This document shows positions 31,590 through 42,512 of a stretch of DNA of 64,000 bases, one piece after another (the first letter of the stretch is position 1; every line of letters begins with the position of its first letter). Made by a program: the position numbers and the translations under genes. The DNA lies in the NCBI GenBank assembly GCA_902634455.1, contig CACPKQ010000001.1, positions 1-64,000 of the forward strand, in the 5' to 3' direction. This DNA is from an uncultured Pelagibacteraceae bacterium. GTDB lineage: Bacteria; Pseudomonadota; Alphaproteobacteria; Pelagibacterales; Pelagibacteraceae. The notes beneath the pieces are model-generated. The model was not told the origin of the DNA, made no database searches, and saw only the letters and a program-made list of their open reading frames with translations.

Positions 31590-32387
31590 ATGAAAAAGTA
31601 TCTAGTCATAGGAAATCCGATTGAACATTCTCTATCTCCCAAATTACATAATTATTGGTTTAAAAAAAAAAATATAAATGCAATTTATGATAAAAAGTTA
31701 TTAAACGAATCTGATATAGAAAATATAATTTCTAAAGTCAAAAAAGAAGAAATTCATGGTTTAAATGTAACTGTACCTTTTAAAAAATCAGTTATACCTT
31801 TTCTTGATGAATTAACTTCCGAAGCAAATGAGTCTAAATCTGTAAATACGATTTATAAAGAAAATAATAAAGTTATTGGTCATAATACTGATATTGCAGG
31901 ATTTGAACTTAGTCTTAGACATTTTAAATATGATGTAAAAGATAAAAAGATTTTTATTTTAGGAGCTGGCGGAGTTGTTTCTTCAATAATTTTGGCACTA
32001 AAAAAAATGGGAACTTCAAAAATATTTTTGAGCAATAGAACAAGACAAAAAGCTGAAAATTTAAAAAAACTTTTTCCTAATTTACATTTAATTGATTGGG
32101 GCGAAACACCAGATTTTAATATGATTATAAATGCTACAACTATTGGACTGAAAGAAAGTGATGAAATTAAATTAAATTATGAAAATTTAGGAAATAATAA
32201 ATTTTTCTATGACATTATCTATAATCACAAGGAAACAAATTTTTTAAAAAAAGCAAAAACGTTTGGTAATAAAATTGAAAATGGTAAAATGATGTTTATT
32301 TATCAAGCCCATCAAGCATTTACTATCTGGCATAAAGTTATGCCAGAAATAAATAATGAAATAATAAAATTCTTAAATAATGATTAA
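31590..32387 (+). CDS. aroE: Shikimate dehydrogenase
   Basis: VIGNPIEHSLSPKLHNYWF, GLNVTVPFKKSVIPFLDE, GHNTDIAGFE, ILGAGGVVSSI. Confidence 0.96.
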   Translation: MKKYLVIGNPIEHSLSPKLHNYWFKKKNINAIYDKKLLNESDIENIISKVKKEEIHGLNVTVPFKKSVIPFLDELTSEANESKSVNTIYKENNKVIGHNTDIAGFELSLRHFKYDVKDKKIFILGAGGVVSSIILALKKMGTSKIFLSNRTRQKAENLKKLFPNLHLIDWGETPDFNMIINATTIGLKESDEIKLNYENLGNNKFFYDIIYNHKETNFLKKAKTFGNKIENGKMMFIYQAHQAFTIWHKVMPEINNEIIKFLNND

Positions 32388-32949
32388 AATTGCTATTCTT
32401 GGTGATATAGGTTCGGGCAAAAGCTATGTGGCTAATAAATTTGGATATCCCGTATTCTCTGCCGATAATGAGGTAAACAAAATATATAAAAAAAATAAAT
32501 TATGTTTTAATAAACTAAAAAAAAAATTACCTAAATACATTTTCTCATTTCCAATAAATAAAAAAGAACTTAGTGCAGCGATTATTAATAATGAAAATAA
32601 TTTAAAAAAAATAAACAAAATAGTTCATCCGATCGTGAGAAAAAAAATGAAAAATTTTTTTAAAAAAAATAAAAATAAAAAAATTGTTATTTTAGATATA
32701 CCTCTTTTTGTGGAAAATAAAATGAATAATAAAAGTTACAAATTGGTTTTTGTTGAGGCAAATAAAAGAGAAATTCAAAAAAGGCTTAAAAAAAGAAAAA
32801 ATTATAAAAAAGAAATTGTCGATAAATTAAAAAAATTTCAACTTTCTCTAATAACAAAAAGAAGGATCTCTCAATATATAATTAAAAATGATTTTAAAAA
32901 TTCATCTATTAAAAAAAAAATAAAAATGATAAAAAAAGCAATTTTATAG
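32380..32949 (+). CDS. coaE: Dephospho-CoA kinase
   Basis: IAILGDIGSGKSYVANKFGYPVFSADNEV; HPIVRKKM; DIPLFVEN. Confidence 0.92.
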   Translation: MIKIAILGDIGSGKSYVANKFGYPVFSADNEVNKIYKKNKLCFNKLKKKLPKYIFSFPINKKELSAAIINNENNLKKINKIVHPIVRKKMKNFFKKNKNKKIVILDIPLFVENKMNNKSYKLVFVEANKREIQKRLKKRKNYKKEIVDKLKKFQLSLITKRRISQYIIKNDFKNSSIKKKIKMIKKAIL

Positions 32950-33621
32950 ATGAAAGAAATAGTTCTTGATACAGAAACAACCGGATTATCAGTTCAAGAG
33001 GGTCATAAGATAGTAGAAATAGGATGTATAGAACTTAATGATCTTGTGCCGACGACTAATATATTTCACTGTTATTTAAATCCTCAAAGAAAAGTATCCA
33101 AGGATGCTCTTGAAGTTCATGGTTATACAGATGAATTTTTATCGAATAAAAAAAAATTTTACGAAATAGTAGATGAATTTTTAGAATTTATAAAAGATAA
33201 AAAATTAATCATACATAATGCAGATTTTGATTTAGCTCATTTAAATAATGAACTTCAACTAATTGGTAAAAAAAAAATAGAAAAAGTAAATGTGATTGAT
33301 ACTTTAGATATAGCCAGAGATAAATTCCCCGGTTTATCTATAAGTTTAGATGCTCTTTGCAAAAGATATAGAATAGATAATTCGAAAAGAGAAAAACATA
33401 ATGCATTAGTAGATTGTGAATTACTCACAAAAGTTTATATTAATTTAATTGATCAGAAAGAACCTACTTTAAATTTTCAAAAAAAAACTGAAGAAAATTT
33501 AATTAAAGATAAAAATATTTTAAAGAATTATTCAAAAAAAATAGTTGAACCAAATATTGAAGAATTAGAATTACATAAAAAATATTTGAAAAATTCTTTA
33601 AAAAAGAATTTTTTTAATTAG
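32950..33621 (+). CDS. dnaQ: DNA polymerase III epsilon subunit
   Basis: EIVLDTETTGLSVQEGHKIVEIGCIEL; HNADFDLAHLNNEL; KHNALVDCELL. Confidence 0.96.
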   Translation: MKEIVLDTETTGLSVQEGHKIVEIGCIELNDLVPTTNIFHCYLNPQRKVSKDALEVHGYTDEFLSNKKKFYEIVDEFLEFIKDKKLIIHNADFDLAHLNNELQLIGKKKIEKVNVIDTLDIARDKFPGLSISLDALCKRYRIDNSKREKHNALVDCELLTKVYINLIDQKEPTLNFQKKTEENLIKDKNILKNYSKKIVEPNIEELELHKKYLKNSLKKNFFN

Positions 33622-34036
33622 ATCTTTCGTTATATAGTTTCTCAAAGTCTATTTTTTTACCTGATTTTATTTCAGGAAATCCAGATTCTCTTAATAAATT
33701 TACAAATATTTTTTCAATTTTTGGATAAACTTCATTTTGTACATCACATAAAAAAATTTTTTCTAATTCTTTTTTATCTTTTAATTCACTAACAATTTTA
33801 ACTAAAGATGTATAAGTTAATTCAAAATGAGATTTTTTTTCACTATTATCTTTATCTTTAAAAATAATTTTTGTGTCTACTTCTACTATTTTATCTTTAA
33901 TGGGTTTTGATTTTATATCAATATTCATTATATAATTATTTATATTTTTTTTTACAAAAAAATAAGTTTCAGCATTTGGTGTTTCGCTGGAAAGATCTTT
34001 AACGAAATTTAAAAGAATTTCATATTTTTTGGACAT
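33614..34036 (-). CDS. secB: Protein-export chaperone SecB
   Basis: FVKDLSSETPNAETYF..IDIKSKPI; size and position next to dnaQ and fxsA. Confidence 0.85.
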   Translation of the reverse strand: MSKKYEILLNFVKDLSSETPNAETYFFVKKNINNYIMNIDIKSKPIKDKIVEVDTKIIFKDKDNSEKKSHFELTYTSLVKIVSELKDKKELEKIFLCDVQNEVYPKIEKIFVNLLRESGFPEIKSGKKIDFEKLYNERSN

Positions 34037-34044
34037 ATATACTT

Positions 34045-34458
34045 TTATTTTTTATCATCTATATCTTCATACTCACCTTCAATAAAGTTTTTTTTATTAG
34101 TTCTACTTGTAGGATATTTTTTTGATATATATTTTAAAAAAAATTTTCTAGTAATAGGAAAAATTAATAATAAACCAAATAGATCAGTAGCAAATCCCGG
34201 TATGATTAATAATATTGCAGCAAATGCAAGCACTGCTCCAGAAATTATTTCATAAAATGGAATTTCATTTTTAAATAAATGTCGCATCCCTGATTTTAAT
34301 GTGTTAAAACCTTCGTATCGTGCATACCAAACACCTATAATTGCTGTTATTAATATTAAAGAAATAGTATTAAAAGCACCTATTTGTGAGCCAATTTTAA
34401 TTAATAAATATATTTCTAATAAAGGAATTCCAATTATCAATAATAATATTGCGTTCAT
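34045..34458 (-). CDS. fxsA: FxsA-family membrane protein
   Basis: GIPLLEIYLLIKIGSQIGAFNTISLILITAIIGVWYARYEGF; LLIIPGFATDLFGLLLIFP. Confidence 0.9.
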   Translation of the reverse strand: MNAILLLIIGIPLLEIYLLIKIGSQIGAFNTISLILITAIIGVWYARYEGFNTLKSGMRHLFKNEIPFYEIISGAVLAFAAILLIIPGFATDLFGLLLIFPITRKFFLKYISKKYPTSRTNKKNFIEGEYEDIDDKK

Positions 34459-34516
34459 TAGTTGTTAATCTAAATTGCCAGTTGAAATTTATCAATTAGT
34501 AAATATTATTTAGATT

Positions 34517-35107
34517 ATGAATTATAGTTTTGAATATATAGATATAGTGCTTTTAGCCATGATTGCTGGCTTTATTTTTCTTAGATTAAGAGGAATCCTT
34601 GGAAAAAAAACAGGTCATGAAGATAATATTCCAACAAGCTTTTCAAATGATTTTTCAACTAAAAAAGAAGATAAAAAAATAGATGTTAATAACTTTGATG
34701 ATGTTGCAAAAAGTAATTTTTTGAAAGGTGCTAAAATTGCTTATGAAACAATTATTATGAGTTTTTCAAATGGGAATCTTAAAGAAGTAAATTCTTTACT
34801 AGATAAAAAAGTGCTTTCTCAATTTAAAGAAGCAATAAAAGAAAGAAATGATAAAGAACTATCTTCCGAAGCTACTTTCGTTGGTATTAATTCTGCTGCC
34901 ATTAAACATTATAGTCAAAACCAAAATATGCTGGAAGTAACAGTTAATTTTGTAAGTGAAATTATATCTTGTGTCAGAGATAAAAATAAAAAAGTTATAT
35001 CTGGCAACCCTGATAAAATAAAAAAAGTTCATGATACATGGAAATTTTCAAGAGATGTAAGATCTTCAAATCCAAGTTGGTTAGTAATTGATACCCAAGT
35101 TAATTGA
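34517..35107 (+). CDS. Tim44/TimA-like domain protein
   Basis: YIDIVLLAMIAGFIFLRLRGILGKKTGHE; FLKGAKIAYETIIMSFSNGNLKEVNSLLDKKV. Confidence 0.88.
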   Translation: MNYSFEYIDIVLLAMIAGFIFLRLRGILGKKTGHEDNIPTSFSNDFSTKKEDKKIDVNNFDDVAKSNFLKGAKIAYETIIMSFSNGNLKEVNSLLDKKVLSQFKEAIKERNDKELSSEATFVGINSAAIKHYSQNQNMLEVTVNFVSEIISCVRDKNKKVISGNPDKIKKVHDTWKFSRDVRSSNPSWLVIDTQVN

Positions 35108-35520
35108 AAAAAAAAATTTCAGATAAAGATAAATTAGATTGGAATAAATTTATTTCAAAAAATGAAAGTGTTGAAGATAAAGATGATATTCAAACTGAAA
35201 AAAGATATATATTTAAAGAAAGAACAGTAGATTTGCATGGTCTTACTTTAGAAAAAGCAAATGAATACATAAAAAACTTTATTATCAAATCTTATAAAGA
35301 TAAAGTGAATAAAATTAATGTAATAACGGGCAAGGGTAAAAGATCAAAAAATAAATATGATCCATATATTTCTAAAGATTTATCAATTTTAAAATACTCA
35401 GTACCTGATTATATAAATAGAGATAAAGATTTAGTTAGTTTAATAAAAAATTTGTCTCCTGCAAGAATGGAAGATGGGGGAGAAGGAGCATTTTATATAT
35501 ATTTACGTAAAAAAAAATGA
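35104..35520 (+). CDS. Smr-domain protein (TTG start overlapping TGA of upstream gene)
   Basis: VDLHGLTLEKANEYIKNFI, INVITGKGKRSKN, GGEGAFYIYLRKK. Confidence 0.88.
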   Translation: MKKKISDKDKLDWNKFISKNESVEDKDDIQTEKRYIFKERTVDLHGLTLEKANEYIKNFIIKSYKDKVNKINVITGKGKRSKNKYDPYISKDLSILKYSVPDYINRDKDLVSLIKNLSPARMEDGGEGAFYIYLRKKK

Positions 35521-36170
35521 CAATAAAAAGAACTAATAAACTTTTTCAAAAAAATTTTTTAAAAAAAAATAATCATTTGAAAATTTTGGATTTAGGTTGT
35601 ACACATATAAATTATTGGAAAGAAGCTAATCATTTTGCAGATATTGTAGATTATTCAAAAGAGTTTTCAAAAAAAAATCTTAATTTTACTCTGCTTAGTC
35701 CAAATCAAAAATTACCTTTCAAAGATAAGGAGTTTGATTATGTAATTTTAAGTCATGTTTTAGAGCATGTATCAAACATTAATGAATTTACTAAAGAAGT
35801 AGAAAGAATTGCTAAAGCTGGGTACATAGAACTGCCCACTAAATTAGCTGATAATTTAGTAATTGGTTGTGATGAAGAAGATATTGGGCATAAATGGTGG
35901 ATGGAATTTGATGATGTAAATGGGCAACTTAAATATATAAAAAAAATAGATGTTTTGCAAAAATTTTTATCTGTTGGATCCTTAAATAAGTTTCAAAATT
36001 TTTTTGAAGATAGTTTAATTCTTCAATTATACTGGGAAAATACAATTGAATTGGTGGAAGGTAAGCATTATTCTTTTGAAAAAAAAATAAGTTTTTTATC
36101 TTTAATTAGAAAATTTTTTGGAAAAAAAGTAAGAGACTATTTTTCTGAAATTAAAAAAATTATAAAATAA
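35517..36170 (+). CDS. SAM-dependent methyltransferase
   Basis: [40 protein letters not shown]. Confidence 0.75.
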   Translation: MTIKRTNKLFQKNFLKKNNHLKILDLGCTHINYWKEANHFADIVDYSKEFSKKNLNFTLLSPNQKLPFKDKEFDYVILSHVLEHVSNINEFTKEVERIAKAGYIELPTKLADNLVIGCDEEDIGHKWWMEFDDVNGQLKYIKKIDVLQKFLSVGSLNKFQNFFEDSLILQLYWENTIELVEGKHYSFEKKISFLSLIRKFFGKKVRDYFSEIKKIIK

Positions 36171-37524
36171 ATTTTGATAGATCTGTATCTTTAACTAATT
36201 CTCCTAAGTTTTTCTTAACATATTTAGAATCTATAGTAATTTTTTCACCACTTTTGTCTGTAGCGGTGAAACTTATATCATCCAAAACTCTTTCAATTAT
36301 AGTGTGCAATCTTCTAGCTCCTATATTTTCTACTGTTGAATTAACTTCGGAAGCAAGATTGGCAATTGTATCAATTCCATCTTCAGAAAATTCTAAATCA
36401 ACATTTTCTGTTTTTAAAAGAGCTTTGTATTGTTTTATTAAACTATTGTCAGGTTCTTTTAAAATTCTTTTAAAATCACCACTATTTAATGCATCTAATT
36501 CAACTCTAATTGGTAATCTTCCTTGTAATTCAGGTAATAAATCAGAAGGTTTGGCAAGCTGGAAAGCTCCTGATGCTATAAACAAAATATGATCTGTTTT
36601 AATTGGGCCATATTTTGTACTTACAGTCGTTCCTTCTATTAAAGGTAATAAATCTCTTTGGACTCCTTCTCTAGAAACATCTCCGCCAACACGATCAGTT
36701 CTTGCAGAAATTTTGTCAATTTCATCTAAAAAAACAATTCCATTATTTTCAGTTGAATTTTTTGCAGCTTTTATAATTTTATCTTGTTCTATAAGTTTAT
36801 CTGATTCTTCGTTTATTAAAATTTCATGAGATTCTTTCACAGACATTTTCTTCTTTTTAGGTTTATTTCCCATTGATTTACCAAGCATTTCGGAAATATT
36901 AATCATTCCAACGTTTGCACCTGGCATGCCTGGTATTTCAAATGAAGGCATTTGATTTGTTTCAGTTATAGCAATTTCAATTTCATTGTCATCTAAATCT
37001 CCATTTCTTAATCTTTTTCTAAAACTTTCTCTAGTTGCAACACTTGCCTTTTCTCCAACAATTGCATCTAAAACTCTTTCTTCAGCAAGTTTTTGTGCTT
37101 GGGCATGTACTTCTTTTCTTTTTTTTACTTTTTCCATTGCAATTGCTATTTCTAAAAGATCTCTTACTATTTGCTCAACATCTCTTCCAACGTAACCAAC
37201 TTCTGTAAATCTTGTAGCTTCTACTTTTACAAAAGGAGCTTCAGCTAGTTTTGACAATCTTCTAGATATTTCTGTTTTTCCAACACCTGTTGGACCAATC
37301 ATTAAAATATTTTTTGGCAAAACTTCATCTTTCATTTCATCTTTTAATGCTTGTCTTCTCCATCTATTTCTTAAAGCAATAGCTACTGCTCTTTTTGCTT
37401 TATTTTGACCAACCACAAATCTATCTAATTCAGAAACAATTTCTCTAGGAGATAAAGAATTTAGTTTAGTTTCATTTTCATTTTTATCTTTTCTCACTAA
37501 TGTTGTTACGTTTGATTTTTCCAT
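36160..37524 (-). CDS. hslU: HslU ATPase subunit of HslUV protease
   Basis: [60 protein letters not shown]; start set to the internal ATG overlapping the hslV stop. Confidence 0.97.
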   Translation of the reverse strand: MEKSNVTTLVRKDKNENETKLNSLSPREIVSELDRFVVGQNKAKRAVAIALRNRWRRQALKDEMKDEVLPKNILMIGPTGVGKTEISRRLSKLAEAPFVKVEATRFTEVGYVGRDVEQIVRDLLEIAIAMEKVKKRKEVHAQAQKLAEERVLDAIVGEKASVATRESFRKRLRNGDLDDNEIEIAITETNQMPSFEIPGMPGANVGMINISEMLGKSMGNKPKKKKMSVKESHEILINEESDKLIEQDKIIKAAKNSTENNGIVFLDEIDKISARTDRVGGDVSREGVQRDLLPLIEGTTVSTKYGPIKTDHILFIASGAFQLAKPSDLLPELQGRLPIRVELDALNSGDFKRILKEPDNSLIKQYKALLKTENVDLEFSEDGIDTIANLASEVNSTVENIGARRLHTIIERVLDDISFTATDKSGEKITIDSKYVKKNLGELVKDTDLSKFIL

Positions 37525-38039
37525 TATATTTTTTCTATACAAACATTGTTATTTGTAAAAACACAAATTTCAGATGCTACTTTAATTGCTTTTTTTGCTA
37601 CTTCTTCTGCAGATAAATCTGTATCCATTAAAACTTTTGCAGAAGCTAAGGCATAATTACCTCCAGATCCTATACCTATTACATCTCCTTCTGGCTCCAA
37701 AACATCTCCAGTTCCTGAAATAATAAAGCTTTTTTCTTTATCTCCAATTGCCATTAAAGCTTCTAATCTTCTTAAATATTTATCTGTTCTCCAATCTTTT
37801 GCTAATTCAACAGCAGCTCTAGTTAAATTTCCCGCATGTTTTTCCAATTTAGACTCTAATCTTTCAAATAAAGTTAATGCGTCAGCTGTAGATCCAGCAA
37901 AACCAGCAATCACATTTCTTTTCTCAATCTTTCTTACTTTATTTGCAGTGCTTTTTATGACAGTATTACCCATACTTACTTGTCCGTCACTAGCAACTAC
38001 AACGTCATTATTCTTTCTTACCAATACTATTGTTGTCAT
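37524..38039 (-). CDS. hslV: HslV peptidase subunit
   Basis: [37 protein letters not shown]. Confidence 0.97.
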   Translation of the reverse strand: MTTIVLVRKNNDVVVASDGQVSMGNTVIKSTANKVRKIEKRNVIAGFAGSTADALTLFERLESKLEKHAGNLTRAAVELAKDWRTDKYLRRLEALMAIGDKEKSFIISGTGDVLEPEGDVIGIGSGGNYALASAKVLMDTDLSAEEVAKKAIKVASEICVFTNNNVCIEKI

Positions 38040-38130
38040 GTTTAATAGATGGATATTATTTTTTATAGTTCAAGTGGTTGATACTAATATTGATATAAAG
38101 AAATAATGACTATATACCTATGAAAAATTT

Positions 38131-38721
38131 ATGAAGAGAAAAGCTAAAATTACGCGAAAAACTAAAGAAACTAAAATTGATGTTGAAATAAATATCGATG
38201 GAAAAGGAAAGTATAAGATTAAAACAGGAATTGGTTTTTTAGACCATATGTTAGAACAACTTTCCAAACATTCTTCTATGGATATTAATTTAAAAGCCAA
38301 AGGAGATACTCATATAGATCTTCACCACACTACAGAGGACACTGGTATTGCAATTGGCGAATGTTTAAAAAAAGCTTCAAACAAATTTATAGGAATAAAA
38401 CGTTATGCTCATGCAATGATACCTATGGATGAAACATTAACTAGAGTTGCATTGGATGTATCTAATAGACCTTATTTAATTTGGAAAGTAGACCTTAAAG
38501 TAGAAAAACTTGGAGAAATGGATACAGAATTATTTAAAGAATGGTTCCAGGCCTTTTCTCAAGCTGCAGGAATAACTTTACATGTTGAAAATTTGTATGG
38601 AGATAATAGCCACCATAAAGTAGAATCATGTTTTAAAGGATTGGCTAGATCTTTAAGGGCAGCCTTAGAAATAGATCCAAAAAATAAAAAAGTAATACCT
38701 TCTACAAAAGGTTCATTATAA
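38131..38721 (+). CDS. hisB: Imidazoleglycerol-phosphate dehydratase
   Basis: [51 protein letters not shown]. Confidence 0.97.
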   Translation: MKRKAKITRKTKETKIDVEINIDGKGKYKIKTGIGFLDHMLEQLSKHSSMDINLKAKGDTHIDLHHTTEDTGIAIGECLKKASNKFIGIKRYAHAMIPMDETLTRVALDVSNRPYLIWKVDLKVEKLGEMDTELFKEWFQAFSQAAGITLHVENLYGDNSHHKVESCFKGLARSLRAALEIDPKNKKVIPSTKGSL

Positions 38722-38728
38722 AAAATTA

Positions 38729-39355
38729 ATGAATATTACAATTGTCGACTATAATTCAGGCAATATAAGATCGGTAGTTAATTCATTTAAAGAAGTTGCT
38801 CAAAATAAAGTAAATATTGAAGTAACTTCTGATTTAAAAAAAATTAAATCAAGCGATAAAGTTATTTTGCCAGGACAAGGATCTTTTAAAAGTTGCGTAG
38901 ATGCTTTAAACAATATCAGTGGCTTAGTTGATACTTTAAATGAATTTACAATTACTAATAAAAAATCTCTTTTTGGAATTTGTGTGGGTTTACAAATGTT
39001 TGCAGATGTAGGTTATGAAGAAACAGAGACAAAAGGACTAGGATGGATTTCAGGAAAAGTATCAAAGATTGATAATCAAAATGGAAAATATAAGCTTCCT
39101 CATATTGGTTGGAACCAAATTAATATTGTTAAAGAAAGTAAAATTTTTCAAAATATAGAAAATAACTCTCACATGTATTTTGTTCATAGTTATGAATTTA
39201 TTCCAAAAGATAAAAATGTAATTTCAGCTACAACAGATTATTCTTCAAATATTGTTTGTTCTGTTGAAAAAGAAAATATTTTTGGAACTCAATTTCACCC
39301 TGAAAAGAGTGATAAGATGGGACTTAAAATAATTAATAATTTTATAAATTTATAA
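38729..39355 (+). CDS. hisH: Imidazole glycerol phosphate synthase, glutaminase subunit
   Basis: IVDYNSGNIRSV, LPGQGSF, FGICVGLQMF, GTQFHPEKS. Confidence 0.96.
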   Translation: MNITIVDYNSGNIRSVVNSFKEVAQNKVNIEVTSDLKKIKSSDKVILPGQGSFKSCVDALNNISGLVDTLNEFTITNKKSLFGICVGLQMFADVGYEETETKGLGWISGKVSKIDNQNGKYKLPHIGWNQINIVKESKIFQNIENNSHMYFVHSYEFIPKDKNVISATTDYSSNIVCSVEKENIFGTQFHPEKSDKMGLKIINNFINL

Positions 39356-39357
39356 GT

Positions 39358-40074
39358 GTGAAAATATTTCCAGCTATAGATATTAAAGACAAAAAGTGTG
39401 TAAGATTAGTTAAAGGAGATTTCGACAACAAAACTGAGTACGAAATGTCTCCAATTGAACAAGCTGGCAAATATAAGGATCATGGTTTCAAAAATTTACA
39501 TATCGTTGATTTAGATGGAGCTTTAACTGGCGAAACAGTAAATCTAGATATTATCCAGGATATAGTTAGCAAATTTGATCTAAAGGTTGAGATAGGTGGT
39601 GGTATTAGAAATCTTGATAATATTCAAAAATATATCGATGCTGGTGCGGAGAAAGTTATTTTAGGAAGTGCTGCTATAAAAGACAAAAGTTTTTTAAAAG
39701 AAGCATGTGAAAAATTTTCAAACAAAATCGCTTTAGGTTTAGATGCTAAATATGGGTATTTGTCAGTATCTGGATGGAAAGAAAACTCTAATCAATTGAC
39801 TTTAGATTATTTAAAAGAAGTTAATGATTATGGTGTTAGTAGACTGATTTATACAGATATAAATCGGGATGGTATGAAACAAAGTCCAAATTTTGATGAA
39901 ACATTAAAAGTTGCCGAGATATCAAATTGTCCTGTTATTATATCTGGTGGTGTTTCATCAATAGATGACATTAAAAAAGCAAAGAATTTAAAAAATGTTG
40001 AAGGTATAATAGTTGGAAAAGCCATCTATGATGGTGATATTAAATTAGAGGAGCTAGTAAAAGAAGATGCTTAA
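39358..40074 (+). CDS. hisA: Phosphoribosylformimino-5-aminoimidazole carboxamide ribotide isomerase
   Basis: [40 protein letters not shown]. Confidence 0.96.
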   Translation: MKIFPAIDIKDKKCVRLVKGDFDNKTEYEMSPIEQAGKYKDHGFKNLHIVDLDGALTGETVNLDIIQDIVSKFDLKVEIGGGIRNLDNIQKYIDAGAEKVILGSAAIKDKSFLKEACEKFSNKIALGLDAKYGYLSVSGWKENSNQLTLDYLKEVNDYGVSRLIYTDINRDGMKQSPNFDETLKVAEISNCPVIISGGVSSIDDIKKAKNLKNVEGIIVGKAIYDGDIKLEELVKEDA

Positions 40075-40822
40075 AAATAGAATTATTCCATGCCTAGATG
40101 TTAAAAATGGTCGTGTTGTTAAAGGTATAAATTTCGTTGATCTAAAAGATGCAGGAGACCCTGTGGAACAAGCCAAAATTTATAGCGATGGTGGAGCGGA
40201 TGAAATTTGTTTTTTAGATATTACAGCATCGAATGAAAATAGAGATATTATTTATGATGTAATAGAAAAAACTTCAAAGAAATGCTTTGTTCCTTTAACA
40301 GTGGGTGGAGGAATTAGAAGTGTAGAAGATATTAAAAAACTACTTAATTGTGGTGCTGATAAAGTTTCGATAAATACTGCAGCTGTTGAAAATTCAAAAG
40401 TTGTTATAGATAGTGCAAAAAAGTTTGGATCTCAGTGTATCGTTGTCGCAATAGATGCAAAAAAGAATGGAGATAAATGGGAAGTATTTACACATGGAGG
40501 AAGGAATAACAGTGGCATTGACGCTTTAGAGTATGCAAAACAAATGGAAGAAAATGGTGCGGGAGAATTATTAGTAACTTCAATGGATAGAGATGGCACA
40601 CAAGTTGGTTATGATATTGATCTAATGTCTAAAATTTCAACTAAAATTAATATTCCTGTAATTGCATCTGGAGGAGTAGGGAATTTAGATCATCTGGTAG
40701 ATGGAATTCAATCAGGTAAAGCTAGCGCTGTTTTAGCAGCATCTATATTTCACTACGGCAAATACTCAGTAAAAGAAGCGAAGGAATATTTGGACTCAAA
40801 AGGAATACCTGTTAGAATTTAA
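40067..40822 (+). CDS. hisF: Imidazole glycerol phosphate synthase, cyclase subunit
   Basis: [45 protein letters not shown]. Confidence 0.97.
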   Translation: MLKNRIIPCLDVKNGRVVKGINFVDLKDAGDPVEQAKIYSDGGADEICFLDITASNENRDIIYDVIEKTSKKCFVPLTVGGGIRSVEDIKKLLNCGADKVSINTAAVENSKVVIDSAKKFGSQCIVVAIDAKKNGDKWEVFTHGGRNNSGIDALEYAKQMEENGAGELLVTSMDRDGTQVGYDIDLMSKISTKINIPVIASGGVGNLDHLVDGIQSGKASAVLAASIFHYGKYSVKEAKEYLDSKGIPVRI

Positions 40823-40823
40823 T

Positions 40824-41096
40824 ATGCTTAATACATTAGAACACATAGTTAGTCTTGCAAGAGAAAGAAAAAAAAATCCTGAGAATGATTCATATACGAA
40901 CAAATTACTTAGCGATAAATCTTTAAGTAAAGAAAAAGTATTAGAAGAAATTAATGAATTAATAGATGCAGTTGAAAAAAATTTGAATAAAATTCATGAG
41001 GCTGCAGATGTTTTTTATCACTTAATAATCTATCTTGAGGCTAATGAAATTAAAATTGAAGATGTCATGGAAGAACTGGATAAGAGGAAAAAATGA
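40824..41096 (+). CDS. hisE: Phosphoribosyl-ATP pyrophosphatase
   Basis: SYTNKLLSDKSLSKEKVLEEINELIDAV...EAADVFYHLIIYLEA; his operon position. Confidence 0.92.
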   Translation: MLNTLEHIVSLARERKKNPENDSYTNKLLSDKSLSKEKVLEEINELIDAVEKNLNKIHEAADVFYHLIIYLEANEIKIEDVMEELDKRKK

Positions 41097-41458
41097 GCTA
41101 TGATAATAATAATATTTTTGCTAAAATATTAAGAGGAGAAATTCCTTGTGATAAAATTTATGAAGACAATTTCATTTTATCATTTTATGACATAAATCCT
41201 CAAAAAAAGATTCACGCTCTAGTAATTCCCAAAGGTAAATATGTTGATTTAGATGATTTTAGTTTAAATGCTTCATCAGAAGAAATGGTTGGATTATTAA
41301 AAGGTATAAATATAGTTGCTAAAAAATTAAAAATATCAGTAGATACTGGAAAGGGTTATAGAGCATTAGCAAATATTAGCGAACATGGTGGACAAGAGGT
41401 TCCACATCTTCATTTTCATTTATTTGGTGGAGAAAAAGTTGGCAAGATGGTTGAGTGA
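41093..41458 (+). CDS. HIT-family protein
   Basis: IFAKILRGEIPCDKIYEDN; HGGQEVPHLHFHLFGG HIT motif. Confidence 0.94.
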   Translation: MSYDNNNIFAKILRGEIPCDKIYEDNFILSFYDINPQKKIHALVIPKGKYVDLDDFSLNASSEEMVGLLKGINIVAKKLKISVDTGKGYRALANISEHGGQEVPHLHFHLFGGEKVGKMVE

Positions 41459-41961
41459 CAACTTCAATTAAAAGAAATTATTTAGAAATTAATTCAATCA
41501 GGGACCTTTCTAAAAAAAAAAAACCCTCTAACAATCTTAATGTTAGTTTAATTAATCCGCCAGATTTTCAATTAAACAAGTTTTTTTACAAACAAATTGG
41601 AAAAAATCATAGGTGGATTGATAGATTGTCTTGGGATGATAACCAATGGATTCAATACGTTAATAATATAAATGTGAAAACATTTGTTTTAAAAGAAAGT
41701 AATAGTTTAGTTGGATATTATGAACAAATATTTTCTGGAAATAAATCTAGTTGTGAAATAGCATATTTTGGAATTCTAGAAGAATATTTTGGAAAAAAAT
41801 ATGGTGGCTTTTTATTATCTGAAGCAATAAAAAAATCATTTGTTGATGGTGTGCAAAGAGTATGGGTACATACATGTTCACTTGATCACAAATATGCATT
41901 AAAAAATTATTTATCTAGAGGTATGAAAGTATTTAAGTCAGAAGTTATTAATATAAATTAA
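41455..41961 (+). CDS. GNAT-like acetyltransferase
   Basis: LVGYYEQIF..EIAYFGILEEYFGKKYGGFLLSEAIKKSF..RVWVHTCSLDHKYALKNYLSRGM. Confidence 0.75.
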   Translation: MTTSIKRNYLEINSIRDLSKKKKPSNNLNVSLINPPDFQLNKFFYKQIGKNHRWIDRLSWDDNQWIQYVNNINVKTFVLKESNSLVGYYEQIFSGNKSSCEIAYFGILEEYFGKKYGGFLLSEAIKKSFVDGVQRVWVHTCSLDHKYALKNYLSRGMKVFKSEVININ

Positions 41962-42512
41962 AGTTTGGGTAAAATAAAAATTTTTTTATCAATTTTTTTA
42001 TTTTTTTTAATATTATATATAAAAGTAATAACTAGATTTTGATATATATCTTCAGTTTGCCATCCTATTAAATCGTACGTATTTTTATCAAAAAAAATAT
42101 TTATTTTAAAATCATTATTTTTCAGTAAAAAATTATAATATTTATCGTTAACTAACCTTCCATCAGATTTTGTTATTTGATTTAATAAAAAGTTTTTGTC
42201 TAGGATTAAATTTAAAGGAGTTTTTTTTAATGGATATAAAAATGATTTATTAGTGCTTTGATTTTTTATTACTAATGACTTACCATTTGAGACAATTATT
42301 TTTTTTTTGGAATTATTATATTTACAATAAATTTTCTTTGGATATTGAATTGTACAACTTCCATTTTCTGATTTTTCATCAATAGTTTGTTTAAAATTGA
42401 AACTTATATTTTGAATTTTTTTAAAATTAAATATTATTTCATCTTTAATCGATGCTTTAGATAGTGAGTAAATATTTAATAATATTAATAGAAGAATAAT
42501 TTTTTTAATCAT
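41958..42512 (-). CDS. lolA: LolA-like outer membrane lipoprotein carrier
   Basis: Signal peptide, FNFKQTIDEKSENGSCTIQYPKKIYCKYN; next to ftsK as in other alphaproteobacteria. Confidence 0.78.
   Translation of the reverse strand: MIKKIILLLILLNIYSLSKASIKDEIIFNFKKIQNISFNFKQTIDEKSENGSCTIQYPKKIYCKYNNSKKKIIVSNGKSLVIKNQSTNKSFLYPLKKTPLNLILDKNFLLNQITKSDGRLVNDKYYNFLLKNNDFKINIFFDKNTYDLIGWQTEDIYQNLVITFIYNIKKNKKIDKKIFILPKL

Noticed and set aside
36254-36592. 112-aa antisense ORF in hslU (and similar antisense ORFs in mnmG, ftsK, rho, mnmE)
   Set aside because: Shadow ORFs opposite strong core genes, with composition expected from the reverse complement.
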